Position numbers and translations under genes: made by a program
Assembly (NCBI RefSeq): GCF_017875955.1
Contig: NZ_JAGINK010000001.1
Location: 2,394,001-2,458,000, forward strand
Direction: 5' to 3'
From: Pseudomonas sp. BP8
Lineage (GTDB): Bacteria > Pseudomonadota > Gammaproteobacteria > Pseudomonadales > Pseudomonadaceae
DNA length: 64,000 bases
Notes under the pieces: model-generated
The model's database searches: none
Seen by the model: the letters and a program-made list of their open reading frames with translations, nothing else
Told to the model about the DNA's origin: nothing
Shown here: positions 1 through 9,914 of the stretch, piece by piece
How the letters are laid out: every line of letters begins with the position of its first letter
Position numbering within the stretch: the stretch's first letter is position 1

Positions 1-1
1 G

Positions 2-3000
2 CGGGTCTCCGGCGACAGCGTGCAAGGGCTGAGCGTCGAGGAGGTCGACCTGGTCGAGCACACCACGCAGTTCGACCTGTCGCTGGACACCCTCGAACGC
101 AGCGATGGCGTGATCGCCTCCTTCGGCTATGCATCGGACCTGTTCGACGTCGAGCGGATCGAGCGCCTGGCATCGGTCTGGGTCAACCTGCTGGGCGCAC
201 TGGCCAGTGAGGCGGCATTGCCGGTCGCCGAGTTGCCACTGCTCACCGCAGCCCAGCACACGCTGGCACTCGAAGCCGTCGACTCGGCCCCCTTGCGTTT
301 CGCCGAAGACCTTGGCGTGCATCAGCTGTTCGAGGCGCAGGCCCAGCGCGCACCGCAGGCCACGGCGCTGGTCCTCGATGATCAGACGCTGACTTACCAC
401 GCACTCAACCGCCGCGCCAACCAGCTGGCCCACAAGCTGCGCGAACTTGGCGTGGGGCCTGATGTGCGTGTCGGCATCGCCGTGGAACGCAGCCTGGACA
501 TGGTGGTAGGCCTGCTGGGCATCCTCAAGGCCGGTGCTGCCTATGTGCCGCTCGACCCGCAATACCCGCAGGAACGCCTGCGTTTCATGATGCAGGACAG
601 CGGCATTTACCTGCTCCTGACCCAGCCTCACCTGGCACCGACGCTGCCGATTTCCCCTGCAGTGACCTGCCTGGAAATGCAGGCGGATGAGCAATGGCTG
701 GACAACTACAGCACAGCCAACCCGGTGAACCTGACTGTCGCCGACAACCTTGCCTACGTGATCTACACCTCCGGATCCACCGGCAAGCCGAAAGGTGTGG
801 CCGTCGCTCATCGAGAACTGTCGGTGTTCTGCAGCGTGGCGGCTGACTATTCGCGACTCGACGCCAGTGATCGGGTGCTGCAGTTTGCCACGGTCAACTT
901 CGATGGCTTCGTCGAGCAGCTTTACCCAGCCTTGTGTTGCGGTGCCCGGGTGGTCATGCGCGGACCGCAGCTGTGGGACATCGAAACCCTCAAGCAGGCC
1001 ATCGTCACCCACGGCATCACCGTGGCGGACCTGACCACCGCCTACTGGCGCATGTTGGCGGCGGAAAAACTGCCTGCCGGCGCCTGCGCGTCGCTGCGTC
1101 AGGTGCACGTGGGGGGTGAGGCCATGCCGATGGAAAGTCTCGGCGACTGGTACGCCAGCGGCCTGCAGCAGGCGCGTCTGCTCAATACCTATGGGCCTAC
1201 CGAAGCGACCGTGGTGACCACCGTGCAGGACTGCGCCGGCTTGCAGCCCGGTGCCGGTGGCAAAGCCATCGTGCCGATCGGTCGGGCGGTGGGCGGCAGG
1301 GTGACGTACGTCTGTGACGATGGCCTTGGCTTGGCCCCGGTCGGTTGGGTGAACGAACTGCTGATCGGTGGCCGCGGCTGCCTCGCCCGTGGTTATTTCA
1401 ACCGCCCGGCATTGACCGCCGAGCGTTTCATTCCCGACCCGTTCGACCCGGTCGGCGGCGGGCGTTTGTACCGTACCGGCGATCTGGCGAGCTACCGTGT
1501 CGATGGTGTTATCGACTATGTCGGTCGCATCGACCATCAAGTCAAGATTCGCGGCCTGCGCATCGAGCTGGGCGAGATCGAAGCGCGGCTGCAAGAGCAT
1601 GCCAAGGTGCGCGAAGCACAGGTGATCGACATCGACGGGCCGACCGGCAAGCAACTGGTCGCCTATCTGGTGATCGAGGGTGCTCTCGAACAGCAGGATG
1701 CGTTGCGCGAAAACCTGGCAAGCCACCTCAAGGGCGCATTGCCGGACTACATGGTTCCGGCGCACCTGATGTTCCTCGGCGCGTTGCCGCTGACGCCGAA
1801 CGGCAAGCTGGACCGCAAGGCGCTGCCACAGCCCGAGCTGAATCTTGACCAGCCTGCCTATGTGCCCGCTCGCAGCGAACGTGAAAGACAGATCGCTGCC
1901 ATCTGGGCCCAGGTCCTCAAGGTAGACCGTATCGGTCTGACCGATCATTTCTTCGAACTGGGCGGGCATTCGTTGCTGGCCACCCAAGTCACCTCGCGCA
2001 TCCGCCAGGCCCTGGGCCTGGAAATACCCCTGCGCACGCTGTTCGAAGCCCCGCTACTGGTTGATTTCGTCGCATTGATCGGGCAGGGCACGGACGCGCC
2101 CGCCCCGGCGTTGCAGCCGGTCGACCGTACGCAGCCGTTGGCCTTGTCCTACGCCCAGCAGCGGCAGTGGTTCTTTTGGCAGATGGCACCTGAAAGCACC
2201 GCCTACAACATGGCCACGGTCCTGCGCCTGCGCGGCGATCTGGATGTCGATGCACTGCGCCTGAGCTTCGAAGCGTTGATCGCGCGACACGAGACCCTGC
2301 GTACTACCTTCCGCCAGGCGGGTGACCATGCCCTGCAAGTGATCCATCCAGCGCAGCCGTTCAACCTGCCAAGCGAGGTGGTCGAACTGCGCGAGGGGGA
2401 CGACCTGGCCGCGCTGCTCAAGCGTCTGGCCGAGGCAGAGACGCAATGCCCCTTCGACCTGGAGCACGGGCCGTTGCTGCGCGTGAAACTGTTACGCGTG
2501 GCACAAGATGACCATGTCCTCGTACTGACCTTGCACCATATCGTCTCCGATGGCTGGTCGATGCCGGTGATGGTCGATGAGCTGGTGCAGTTGTACCAAG
2601 GGCTGCGCACTGGGCAAACGGTCGAGCTGCCTGAACTGCCTGTGCAGTACGCCGACTACGCCGTATGGCAGCGGCAGTGGATGGAGGCCGGTGAGCGAGA
2701 GCGCCAGCTGGCCTACTGGAAGGGCCAGCTGGGAGACCGCCAACCGGTTCTCGAACTGCCCGGCGATCGCCCACGCCCGGCTACCCAGGACTTCGCCGGC
2801 GCCAGTATCGCCATCGACCTGGATCGCGACCTGGTGGACTCGCTCAAGGCATTGGCCCAGCAGCAGGGCGTCAGCCTGTTCATGCTGCTGCTGGCCAGTT
2901 TCCAGACCCTGTTGCACCGCTATTCGGGGCAGGACGACATTCGCGTCGGGGTGCCGATCGCTAACCGCAATCGCCTGGAAACCGAACGCCTGATCGGCTT

Positions 3001-6000
3001 CTTCGTCAATACCCAGGTGCTCAAGGCCGACTTCGACCTGCACACCACCTTCAGCCAGTTGCTCGAACAGACGCGCCTGACCGCCCTGGCGGCCCAGGCT
3101 CATCAGGACCTGCCGTTCGAGCAGTTGGTCGAGGCGCTGCACCCCGAACGCAGCCTGAGCCACAGCCCGCTGTTCCAGGCGCTCTACAATCACCAGTCCG
3201 AGCTCCGGGGGCAGACGCGCAGCCTGCCCGGGCTGGAAGTTCAAGGCCTGGCCTGGGAGCGCTATACCGCACAGTTCGACCTGACTCTGGACACCTTCGA
3301 GCATGCCGAAGGTCTGGGCGCTTCGCTGGTCTATGCCACGTCGCTGTTCGACCGTCCGCGCATCGAGGCGCTGGCGCAGCACTGGTGCAATCTGCTGGCC
3401 GACATCGTGCGACAACCCCATCAGCGCGTCGCCGAGCTGGCGATGCTGGGCAGCCACGAGCGTGAGCAGCTGTTGGCAGCGTGGGACCAGACCGGCGACG
3501 ATCATCCGGACGACCGTTTCGTCCATCAACTGTTCGCCGACCAGGTCGCCCGCACGCCCGAAGCCATCGCGATCCGCTTCGACGATCAACGCCTGAGCTA
3601 CCGCCAACTCGATGCGCAGGCCAATCGCCTGGCGCACCGCCTGATCGAGCAGGGCGTCGGCCCCGAGGTCAGGGTAGTCATCGCCATGCGCCGCTGCACC
3701 GACATCATGGTGGCGTTCATGGCGGTGCTCAAGGCAGGTGGTGTGTATGTACCGCTGGACATCGCCTATCCGCAGGACCGCCTGCGCTACATGATGCAGG
3801 ACTGCGCCGCGGCATTGGTGCTGACCCAGAGCGATGTGCTGGGCACGCTGCCGATCCCTCAGGGTTTGCCGACGTTGGCGGTGGACCTGCCGGCCGCCTG
3901 GCAGCAAGGCCCGGACACGGCACCCGAGGTGGCGTTGTCCAGGCACAACCTTGCCTATGTGATCTACACCTCGGGCTCGACCGGCATGCCCAAGGGCGTC
4001 GCCGTGGCGCATGGGCCGCTGGCCTCGCACATCCTGGCCAACGGTGAGCGCTATGAAACCGGCCCGCAGGATTGCGAGCTGCACTTCATGTCATTTGCCT
4101 TCGATGGCGCCCATGAGGCCTGGATGCACCTGCTGATCAACGGCGCCAGTGTGCTGGTGCGCGACGACAGCCTGTGGCTGCCCGAGCAGGCCTACGCCGA
4201 GATGCACCGGCATGGCGTGACCATTGCGGTGTTCCCGCCGGTCTATCTGCAACAGCTGGCCGAGCATGCCCTGCGCGTGGGCAACCCGCCGCCGGTGCGC
4301 ATCTACTGCTTTGGCGGTGATGCCGTGCCGCAAGCCGGTTACGAGCTGGCCTGGCAGGCCCTGCGCCCGCAATACATCTTCAACGGCTACGGGCCGACTG
4401 AAACCGTGGTCACACCGCTGCTCTGGAGCGCGTCGCCTGGCGATACCTGCGGCGCGGCCTACGCCCCTATCGGCCGCCTGGTCGGGTGCCGCCGCAGTTA
4501 TGTGCTTGACGCCAGCCTCAACCTGGTGCCGTTGGGTCACAGTGGCGAGCTGTTCCTCGGCGGGCTCTGCCTGGCGCGGGGCTATCTCGACCGCCCAGGG
4601 CTGACCGCCGAGCGCTTCGTGCCCGACCCGTTCGCTGCGAACGGCGAGCGCGTGTACCGCAGTGGTGACCTGACCCGCACCCGGGCCGACGGTCTGGTCG
4701 ACTATCTGGGGCGTATCGACCATCAGGTGAAGATCCGCGGTTTTCGTATCGAGCTTGGCGAGATCGAGGCGCGGTTGCAGGATCACCCGGCAGTGCGCGA
4801 AAGCGTGGTGATCGACATCCAGGGTCCAGGCGGCAAGCAGCTGGCTGCGTATCTGGTCAGCGCGGATGTGCAACTCGACGACCTGCAGGGGCAGAGCCTG
4901 CTGCGCAGCGAGTTGCGCGATCACCTCAAGGCGATCTTGCCGGACTACATGGTGCCCACCCACCTGGTCTTCCTCGACAAGTTGCCGCTCACGCCCAATG
5001 GCAAGCTGGACCGCAAGGGCCTGCCCACGCCCGACGTCAGCCAGCTGCAGCAGGTGTACGTCGCACCTCGAAACGCGCTGGAGCAGACCATCGCCGGGAT
5101 CTGGGCGGATGTGCTGAAAGTCGACAAGGTGGGGCTGTCCGATAACTTCTTCGAACTGGGTGGCGATTCCATCATTTCGATCCAGGTGGTCAGCCGTGCG
5201 CGCCAGGCGGGAATTCGCTTCACTCCCAAAGAGCTGTTCCAGCACCAGACCGTCCAAGGGTTGGCCTCGGTCGCCCGGCAAGGGGGCGAAGGCGGCCTGT
5301 TGATCGAGCAGAAGGCTGCCAGTGGCCAGACCCTGCTGTTGCCGATCCAGCAAGCGTTCTTCGAGCAGGACATTGCCCAGCGCCACCACTGGAACCAGGC
5401 GCTGCTGCTCAAGGCAGGCGAGGCGCTCGACAGCCAGGCGCTGGAGCAGGCGCTTCAGGCCCTGGTAATCCACCATGACGCTCTGCGCCTGCGCTTTGAT
5501 TGTGCAGGGGGCGAGTGGACGGCCCATTACGGCTCGCCCGACCCACAGCAAGGTCTGCTGTGGCAGGCTACGGTGGCTGATGCAGAGGTCCTCGAAGCGT
5601 TGTGCGATGAGGTTCAAGGTAGCCTCGATCTGCAGCGCGGTCCTTTGCTGCGAGCATTGCTGGCGACCCTCGCGGATGGCAGCCAGCGCTTGTTGCTGGC
5701 GATCCATCACTTGGTGGTGGACGGGGTCTCCTGGCGTGTACTGCTCGAAGACCTGCAAACCGCCTACAACCAGCTGCACGCTGGCCAGCCATTCGGCCTG
5801 CCCGCCAAGACCAGCTCGACCCAAGCGTGGGCCGGGCACCTGCAGACCTACGCACGCAGCGAAGCGTTGCAGGCGCAGTTGGCTTACTGGCAGGCGCAAC
5901 TCGGCCACGCTGATGCCGACCTGCCTTGTGACAACCCTGGTGGCTCGTTGCATGGCATGCATGTCGGCACCGCCCGCACCCGTCTTGGCTCGGCCAGTAC

Positions 6001-9000
6001 CCGGCAACTGCTGCAACAGGCACCTGCTGCCTACCGCACACAGGTCAACGACCTGCTGCTGACCGCGTTGGCCCGCGTCATCGCACGCTGGACCCAGCGC
6101 AGCGACGTGCTCGTGCAGTTGGAAGGGCATGGTCGTGAAGACCTGTTCGATACCCTCGACCTGACGCGGACCGTGGGCTGGTTCACCAGCGTGTTCCCGG
6201 TGCGGCTGAGTCCGGAGCAGACGCTTGACGCGTCGATCAAGCGCATCAAGGAACAGCTGCGGGCGATCCCGGACAAAGGCATCGGCTACGGTGCCCTGCG
6301 TTACCTGGGCGATGACCAGGCTCGAGCCGCCCTTGCGCAGTTGCCGACCCCACGCATCACCTTCAACTACCTGGGGCAGTTCGACGGCAGCTTCGCACCG
6401 GCCGCGCACGCCGATGCGCCGGCATTCCTGGTGCCCGCCGACGAAAGCGCCGGCGCCAGCCAGAGCACCGAAGCGCCGCTGGACAATTGGTTGTCGATCA
6501 ATGGCCAGGTCTATGCCGGTGAGCTGAGTCTGGAGTGGACCTTCAGCCGCGACATGTTCGAGGTTGATACGGTGCAGCGCCTGGCCGACCAGTTCGCCGC
6601 CGAGCTCGAGGCGATCGTCGCGCATTGCCTGGAGGATGCCCAGTCAGGTCTGACCCCTTCGGACGTCCCGCTGGCCGGGCTTACCCAGACCCAGCTGGAC
6701 AGCCTGCCGATTCCGGCGGCGCACATCGAAGACCTCTATCCCCTTGCGCCGATGCAGCAGGGCATGCTGTTCCACAGCCTGCTCGAGCAGGGCGGCGGGC
6801 ATTACATCAACCAGATGCGCGTCGATGTCAAAGGGCTCGACGTGCCACGCTTCAGGCTTGCCTGGCAGGCCGCTGTCGATCGCCATGAAGTGCTGCGGGC
6901 CAACTTCGTGACCTGCTTCGAGCACCCTCTGCAGGTGATCCGCAGGCAGCTCGAACTGCCGTTCACGCACCTGGACTGGGTGGGCGTCGCCGAGCAGGGC
7001 GCGGCCCTGGACAGCTGGGCCGATGCGGACCTGCGCAAGGGCTTCGACCTGCAGCATGACCCCCTGCTGCGTCTGGCGGTGATCCAAACCAGCGAGAAGT
7101 CCTGCCATCTGGTGTTCACCAGCCATCACATTCTGCTGGATGGCTGGAGCAATGCGCAGTTGCTCGGTGAGGTGCTCCAGGCCTATGCCGGGCTGGCCAA
7201 CAGCGGGCTGACGGGCCGCTATCGCGACTACATCGAATGGCTGCAGCGCCAGGATTCCCAGCAGGGCCAGGTCTTCTGGCAGCAGCAGTTGCATGACCTG
7301 AATGAGCCCACGCGCCTGGCGCTGGCCATGCGTCAGGACAAGACCCGCCTGGGCACGGGCTACGGTGAGCACCAGCAGCGCTTGAGCGAGCGGCAGACGC
7401 AGGCTTTGGGTGCCTTTGCCCGGCAGCAGCGAGTGACCGTCAATACCGTGGTGCAGGCGGCATGGCTTCTGCTTCTGCAGCGTTACACCGGGCAATCGTG
7501 CGTGAGCTTCGGCGCTACGGTATCCGGTCGCCCGGCAGAGCTGCGAGGCGTCGAGCAACAGCTGGGGCTGTTCATCAACACACTGCCGGTGGTCGCCAGC
7601 CCGCGCCCACAGCAGCGGGTGGCGGAGTGGGTGCAGCAATTGCAGGCGCAGAACCTGGCGCTGCGCGAATACGAGCACAGCCCCTTGTACGACATTCAGC
7701 GCTGGGCCGGATCGGGTGGTGAAGGGCTGTTCGATACCCTGCTGGTGTTCGAGAACTACCCGGTCGGCGATGCGTTGCAGCAGAGCGCACCCGCCGGGCT
7801 CGAATTCGGCAACGTGCACGGCCATGAACAGTCGAGCGTGCCGCTGACCCTGGCGATTGGCGCAGGTACGCACCTGTCGGTGCACTACAGCTATGACCGG
7901 CAGTGTTTCGCGCAAGAAAGCATCGCGCAGATCGCCCGCCACTTCGGTACCTTGCTGGAGGCGCTGGTCGAGGACCCGCAGCAAGTGGTCGCTCGACTGA
8001 ACTTGCTTGACGCACAGGAGCAGCAGGCAATCATCCAGGACTGGAATCGAGCGCCTGCTAATCACCATCCCGATCAATGCCTGCACCAGATGATCGAAGC
8101 CCAGGCCGCGCGTACGCCGGAGGCCATTGCCGTGGTGTCGGGCGAGCGGACACTCAGCTACAGCCATCTCAATCGGCGCGCCAATCAGCTGGCCCACAGG
8201 CTGCGCGAGCAGGGCGTGGGCCCGGATGTACTGGTGGGGATCGCTGTGGATCGCAGTCTGGAAATGGTCATCGGCCTTCTGGGCATCCTCAAGGCGGGAG
8301 GCGCCTATGTGCCGCTGGATCCGGAGTATCCGGAGGATCGCCTGGCCTACATGATGAGCGATAGCGGTATTCGCCTGTTGCTGACCCAGTCGCATCTGCT
8401 CGCTCACTTGCCGCTACCTGAAGATGTCGATCCGCTGCTCCTGGAGCCACTGCTGGGCTACAGCGAAGCCAACCCGGTCAACTTTACGCAACCGGCAAAC
8501 CTGGCTTACGTGATCTATACCTCGGGGTCTACCGGCAAGCCCAAAGGGACCTTGCTGCCCCATCACAACGTCGTGCGCCTGTTCCAGGCAACCCAGGACT
8601 GGTTCCGGTTCGACAGCCAGGATGTCTGGAGCGTCTTCCATTCCTACGCGTTCGATTTCTCGGTCTGGGAACTGTTTGGTGCGCTGGTGCATGGGGCCAA
8701 GGCAGTGATCGTGGCCAAGGACGTTGCCCGATCGCCTGCGGACTTCCACGCGCTGCTGGTCCGTGAGCAGGTCACGGTGCTCAACCAGACACCATCGGCG
8801 TTCAAGCAACTGATCCCGCACGCCTGCGCAAGGCCGCAGGGTCAGACTGAGCTTGCCATGCGCTATATCGTGTTTGGAGGCGAAGCACTGGATGTCGGGA
8901 GCCTGGCACCGTGGTTCAACCACTTCGGCGACAGCCAGCCGACCTTGATCAACATGTACGGCATCACTGAAACCACGGTGCATGTCACCTACCGACCAGT

Positions 9001-9913
9001 GTGTCGCGAGGATCTGCAGCGCGATGGCGTCAGCCCCATCGGCGAGGTGATCCCGGATCAGTCGCTGTACCTGCTCGATGCTGACTTCAACATCGCCGCC
9101 CCTGGTTGTCATGGCGAACTGCACGTTGGTCAGGCCGGCCTTGCCCGTGGCTATCACCGACGTGCGGCGCTCACGGCGGAGCGGTTCGTACCCGACCCGT
9201 TCGATGACAGCGAGCAGGGTGGCGGTCGCCTCTACCGCACCAGCGATCTGGCACGCTATCGCATCCAGGGTGCGATCGAGTACGTCGGTCGTGTCGATCA
9301 TCAGGTGAAGATCCGCGGTTTCCGTATCGAGTTGGGCGAGATCGAGGCCAGGCTGCAGGAGCACTCGCAAGTCCGCGAAGCGGTGGTACTCGCCATGGAG
9401 GGCCCAAGCGGTACGCAACTGGTTGCCTATCTGATCCCTGCCCAAGCGCCCTCGGCAGCGTTGCGCGAGAGCCTGCGCGAGCACCTCAAGGCGACACTGC
9501 CCGAGCATATGGTGCCTGCCCACCAGGTATTTCTGGAAACGCTGCCCCTTACGGCAAACGGCAAGCTTGATCGACGAGCGTTGCCCAGCCCTGATGCCAC
9601 GCAACTGCAGCAGCAGTTCGTCGCACCGCAGAGCCCGCTGGAACAGGACGTCGCAGCGATCTGGGCCGATGTACTGAAGCTTGAAAGGGTCGGCCTCAAC
9701 GACAACTTCTTCGAGCTGGGCGGGCATTCGCTGCTGGCAGTCCAGGCTACCCAGCGCGTGCAGTTGCTGCTGGGGCTGGAGGTGCCGCTTTCGGCCCTGT
9801 TCGGTGCCGGACGGCTTGCCGACTACGTGGCGACGATGGCTGAGCTGGCGCCTGCCAGCGCAGCGGATGTCGATGAGTTGAGTGATTTCCTGGCAGAACT
9901 GGAGAGTGTTTGA
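2..9913 (+). CDS. Pyoverdine nonribosomal peptide synthetase, 5'-truncated by window edge (three full A-T units)
   Basis: The reading frame is open from the first bases, so the start lies upstream. Domain order by core motifs: C-terminal tail of a C domain (to about nt 290); A1 (A3 motif TSGSTGKPKG, nt 770); T1 (LGGHSLL, 1960); C (SYAQQRQW at 2148, HHIVSDGWS at 2535); A2 (TSGSTGMPKG, 3970); T2 (LGGDSI, 5155); E (HHLVVDGVSW at 5705, NYLGQF at 6366); a D-L type C (PMQQGMLFH at 6750, HHILLDGWS at 7125); A3 (8520); T3 (LGGHSLL, 9715). Specificity residues aligned by eye to GrsA: A1 DGEDHGTVV (tentatively Lys), A2 DGEVCGGVT (hydroxyornithine-like), A3 DFWNVGMVH (Thr-like). T2 is followed by E, predicting a D residue. 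The C-terminal tail is short and acidic (ELSDFLAELESV), probably a docking element. It is cytoplasmic and adds peptide-chain residues to the pyoverdine precursor. The next synthetase starts 1 bp downstream. The family call is very secure; the substrate calls are inference. Confidence 0.95.
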   Translation, partial: RVSGDSVQGLSVEEVDLVEHTTQFDLSLDTLERSDGVIASFGYASDLFDVERIERLASVWVNLLGALASEAALPVAELPLLTAAQHTLALEAVDSAPLRFAEDLGVHQLFEAQAQRAPQATALVLDDQTLTYHALNRRANQLAHKLRELGVGPDVRVGIAVERSLDMVVGLLGILKAGAAYVPLDPQYPQERLRFMMQDSGIYLLLTQPHLAPTLPISPAVTCLEMQADEQWLDNYSTANPVNLTVADNLAYVIYTSGSTGKPKGVAVAHRELSVFCSVAADYSRLDASDRVLQFATVNFDGFVEQLYPALCCGARVVMRGPQLWDIETLKQAIVTHGITVADLTTAYWRMLAAEKLPAGACASLRQVHVGGEAMPMESLGDWYASGLQQARLLNTYGPTEATVVTTVQDCAGLQPGAGGKAIVPIGRAVGGRVTYVCDDGLGLAPVGWVNELLIGGRGCLARGYFNRPALTAERFIPDPFDPVGGGRLYRTGDLASYRVDGVIDYVGRIDHQVKIRGLRIELGEIEARLQEHAKVREAQVIDIDGPTGKQLVAYLVIEGALEQQDALRENLASHLKGALPDYMVPAHLMFLGALPLTPNGKLDRKALPQPELNLDQPAYVPARSERERQIAAIWAQVLKVDRIGLTDHFFELGGHSLLATQVTSRIRQALGLEIPLRTLFEAPLLVDFVALIGQGTDAPAPALQPVDRTQPLALSYAQQRQWFFWQMAPESTAYNMATVLRLRGDLDVDALRLSFEALIARHETLRTTFRQAGDHALQVIHPAQPFNLPSEVVELREGDDLAALLKRLAEAETQCPFDLEHGPLLRVKLLRVAQDDHVLVLTLHHIVSDGWSMPVMVDELVQLYQGLRTGQTVELPELPVQYADYAVWQRQWMEAGERERQLAYWKGQLGDRQPVLELPGDRPRPATQDFAGASIAIDLDRDLVDSLKALAQQQGVSLFMLLLASFQTLLHRYSGQDDIRVGVPIANRNRLETERLIGFFVNTQVLKADFDLHTTFSQLLEQTRLTALAAQAHQDLPFEQLVEALHPERSLSHSPLFQALYNHQSELRGQTRSLPGLEVQGLAWERYTAQFDLTLDTFEHAEGLGASLVYATSLFDRPRIEALAQHWCNLLADIVRQPHQRVAELAMLGSHEREQLLAAWDQTGDDHPDDRFVHQLFADQVARTPEAIAIRFDDQRLSYRQLDAQANRLAHRLIEQGVGPEVRVVIAMRRCTDIMVAFMAVLKAGGVYVPLDIAYPQDRLRYMMQDCAAALVLTQSDVLGTLPIPQGLPTLAVDLPAAWQQGPDTAPEVALSRHNLAYVIYTSGSTGMPKGVAVAHGPLASHILANGERYETGPQDCELHFMSFAFDGAHEAWMHLLINGASVLVRDDSLWLPEQAYAEMHRHGVTIAVFPPVYLQQLAEHALRVGNPPPVRIYCFGGDAVPQAGYELAWQALRPQYIFNGYGPTETVVTPLLWSASPGDTCGAAYAPIGRLVGCRRSYVLDASLNLVPLGHSGELFLGGLCLARGYLDRPGLTAERFVPDPFAANGERVYRSGDLTRTRADGLVDYLGRIDHQVKIRGFRIELGEIEARLQDHPAVRESVVIDIQGPGGKQLAAYLVSADVQLDDLQGQSLLRSELRDHLKAILPDYMVPTHLVFLDKLPLTPNGKLDRKGLPTPDVSQLQQVYVAPRNALEQTIAGIWADVLKVDKVGLSDNFFELGGDSIISIQVVSRARQAGIRFTPKELFQHQTVQGLASVARQGGEGGLLIEQKAASGQTLLLPIQQAFFEQDIAQRHHWNQALLLKAGEALDSQALEQALQALVIHHDALRLRFDCAGGEWTAHYGSPDPQQGLLWQATVADAEVLEALCDEVQGSLDLQRGPLLRALLATLADGSQRLLLAIHHLVVDGVSWRVLLEDLQTAYNQLHAGQPFGLPAKTSSTQAWAGHLQTYARSEALQAQLAYWQAQLGHADADLPCDNPGGSLHGMHVGTARTRLGSASTRQLLQQAPAAYRTQVNDLLLTALARVIARWTQRSDVLVQLEGHGREDLFDTLDLTRTVGWFTSVFPVRLSPEQTLDASIKRIKEQLRAIPDKGIGYGALRYLGDDQARAALAQLPTPRITFNYLGQFDGSFAPAAHADAPAFLVPADESAGASQSTEAPLDNWLSINGQVYAGELSLEWTFSRDMFEVDTVQRLADQFAAELEAIVAHCLEDAQSGLTPSDVPLAGLTQTQLDSLPIPAAHIEDLYPLAPMQQGMLFHSLLEQGGGHYINQMRVDVKGLDVPRFRLAWQAAVDRHEVLRANFVTCFEHPLQVIRRQLELPFTHLDWVGVAEQGAALDSWADADLRKGFDLQHDPLLRLAVIQTSEKSCHLVFTSHHILLDGWSNAQLLGEVLQAYAGLANSGLTGRYRDYIEWLQRQDSQQGQVFWQQQLHDLNEPTRLALAMRQDKTRLGTGYGEHQQRLSERQTQALGAFARQQRVTVNTVVQAAWLLLLQRYTGQSCVSFGATVSGRPAELRGVEQQLGLFINTLPVVASPRPQQRVAEWVQQLQAQNLALREYEHSPLYDIQRWAGSGGEGLFDTLLVFENYPVGDALQQSAPAGLEFGNVHGHEQSSVPLTLAIGAGTHLSVHYSYDRQCFAQESIAQIARHFGTLLEALVEDPQQVVARLNLLDAQEQQAIIQDWNRAPANHHPDQCLHQMIEAQAARTPEAIAVVSGERTLSYSHLNRRANQLAHRLREQGVGPDVLVGIAVDRSLEMVIGLLGILKAGGAYVPLDPEYPEDRLAYMMSDSGIRLLLTQSHLLAHLPLPEDVDPLLLEPLLGYSEANPVNFTQPANLAYVIYTSGSTGKPKGTLLPHHNVVRLFQATQDWFRFDSQDVWSVFHSYAFDFSVWELFGALVHGAKAVIVAKDVARSPADFHALLVREQVTVLNQTPSAFKQLIPHACARPQGQTELAMRYIVFGGEALDVGSLAPWFNHFGDSQPTLINMYGITETTVHVTYRPVCREDLQRDGVSPIGEVIPDQSLYLLDADFNIAAPGCHGELHVGQAGLARGYHRRAALTAERFVPDPFDDSEQGGGRLYRTSDLARYRIQGAIEYVGRVDHQVKIRGFRIELGEIEARLQEHSQVREAVVLAMEGPSGTQLVAYLIPAQAPSAALRESLREHLKATLPEHMVPAHQVFLETLPLTANGKLDRRALPSPDATQLQQQFVAPQSPLEQDVAAIWADVLKLERVGLNDNFFELGGHSLLAVQATQRVQLLLGLEVPLSALFGAGRLADYVATMAELAPASAADVDELSDFLAELESV

Positions 9914-9914
9914 A

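Noticed and set aside
4091..6625. 844-codon minus-strand ORF inside the first synthetase
   Set aside because: It is antisense to continuous NRPS coding sequence with complete domain motifs; it lacks recognisable domains and arises from high GC at third positions.
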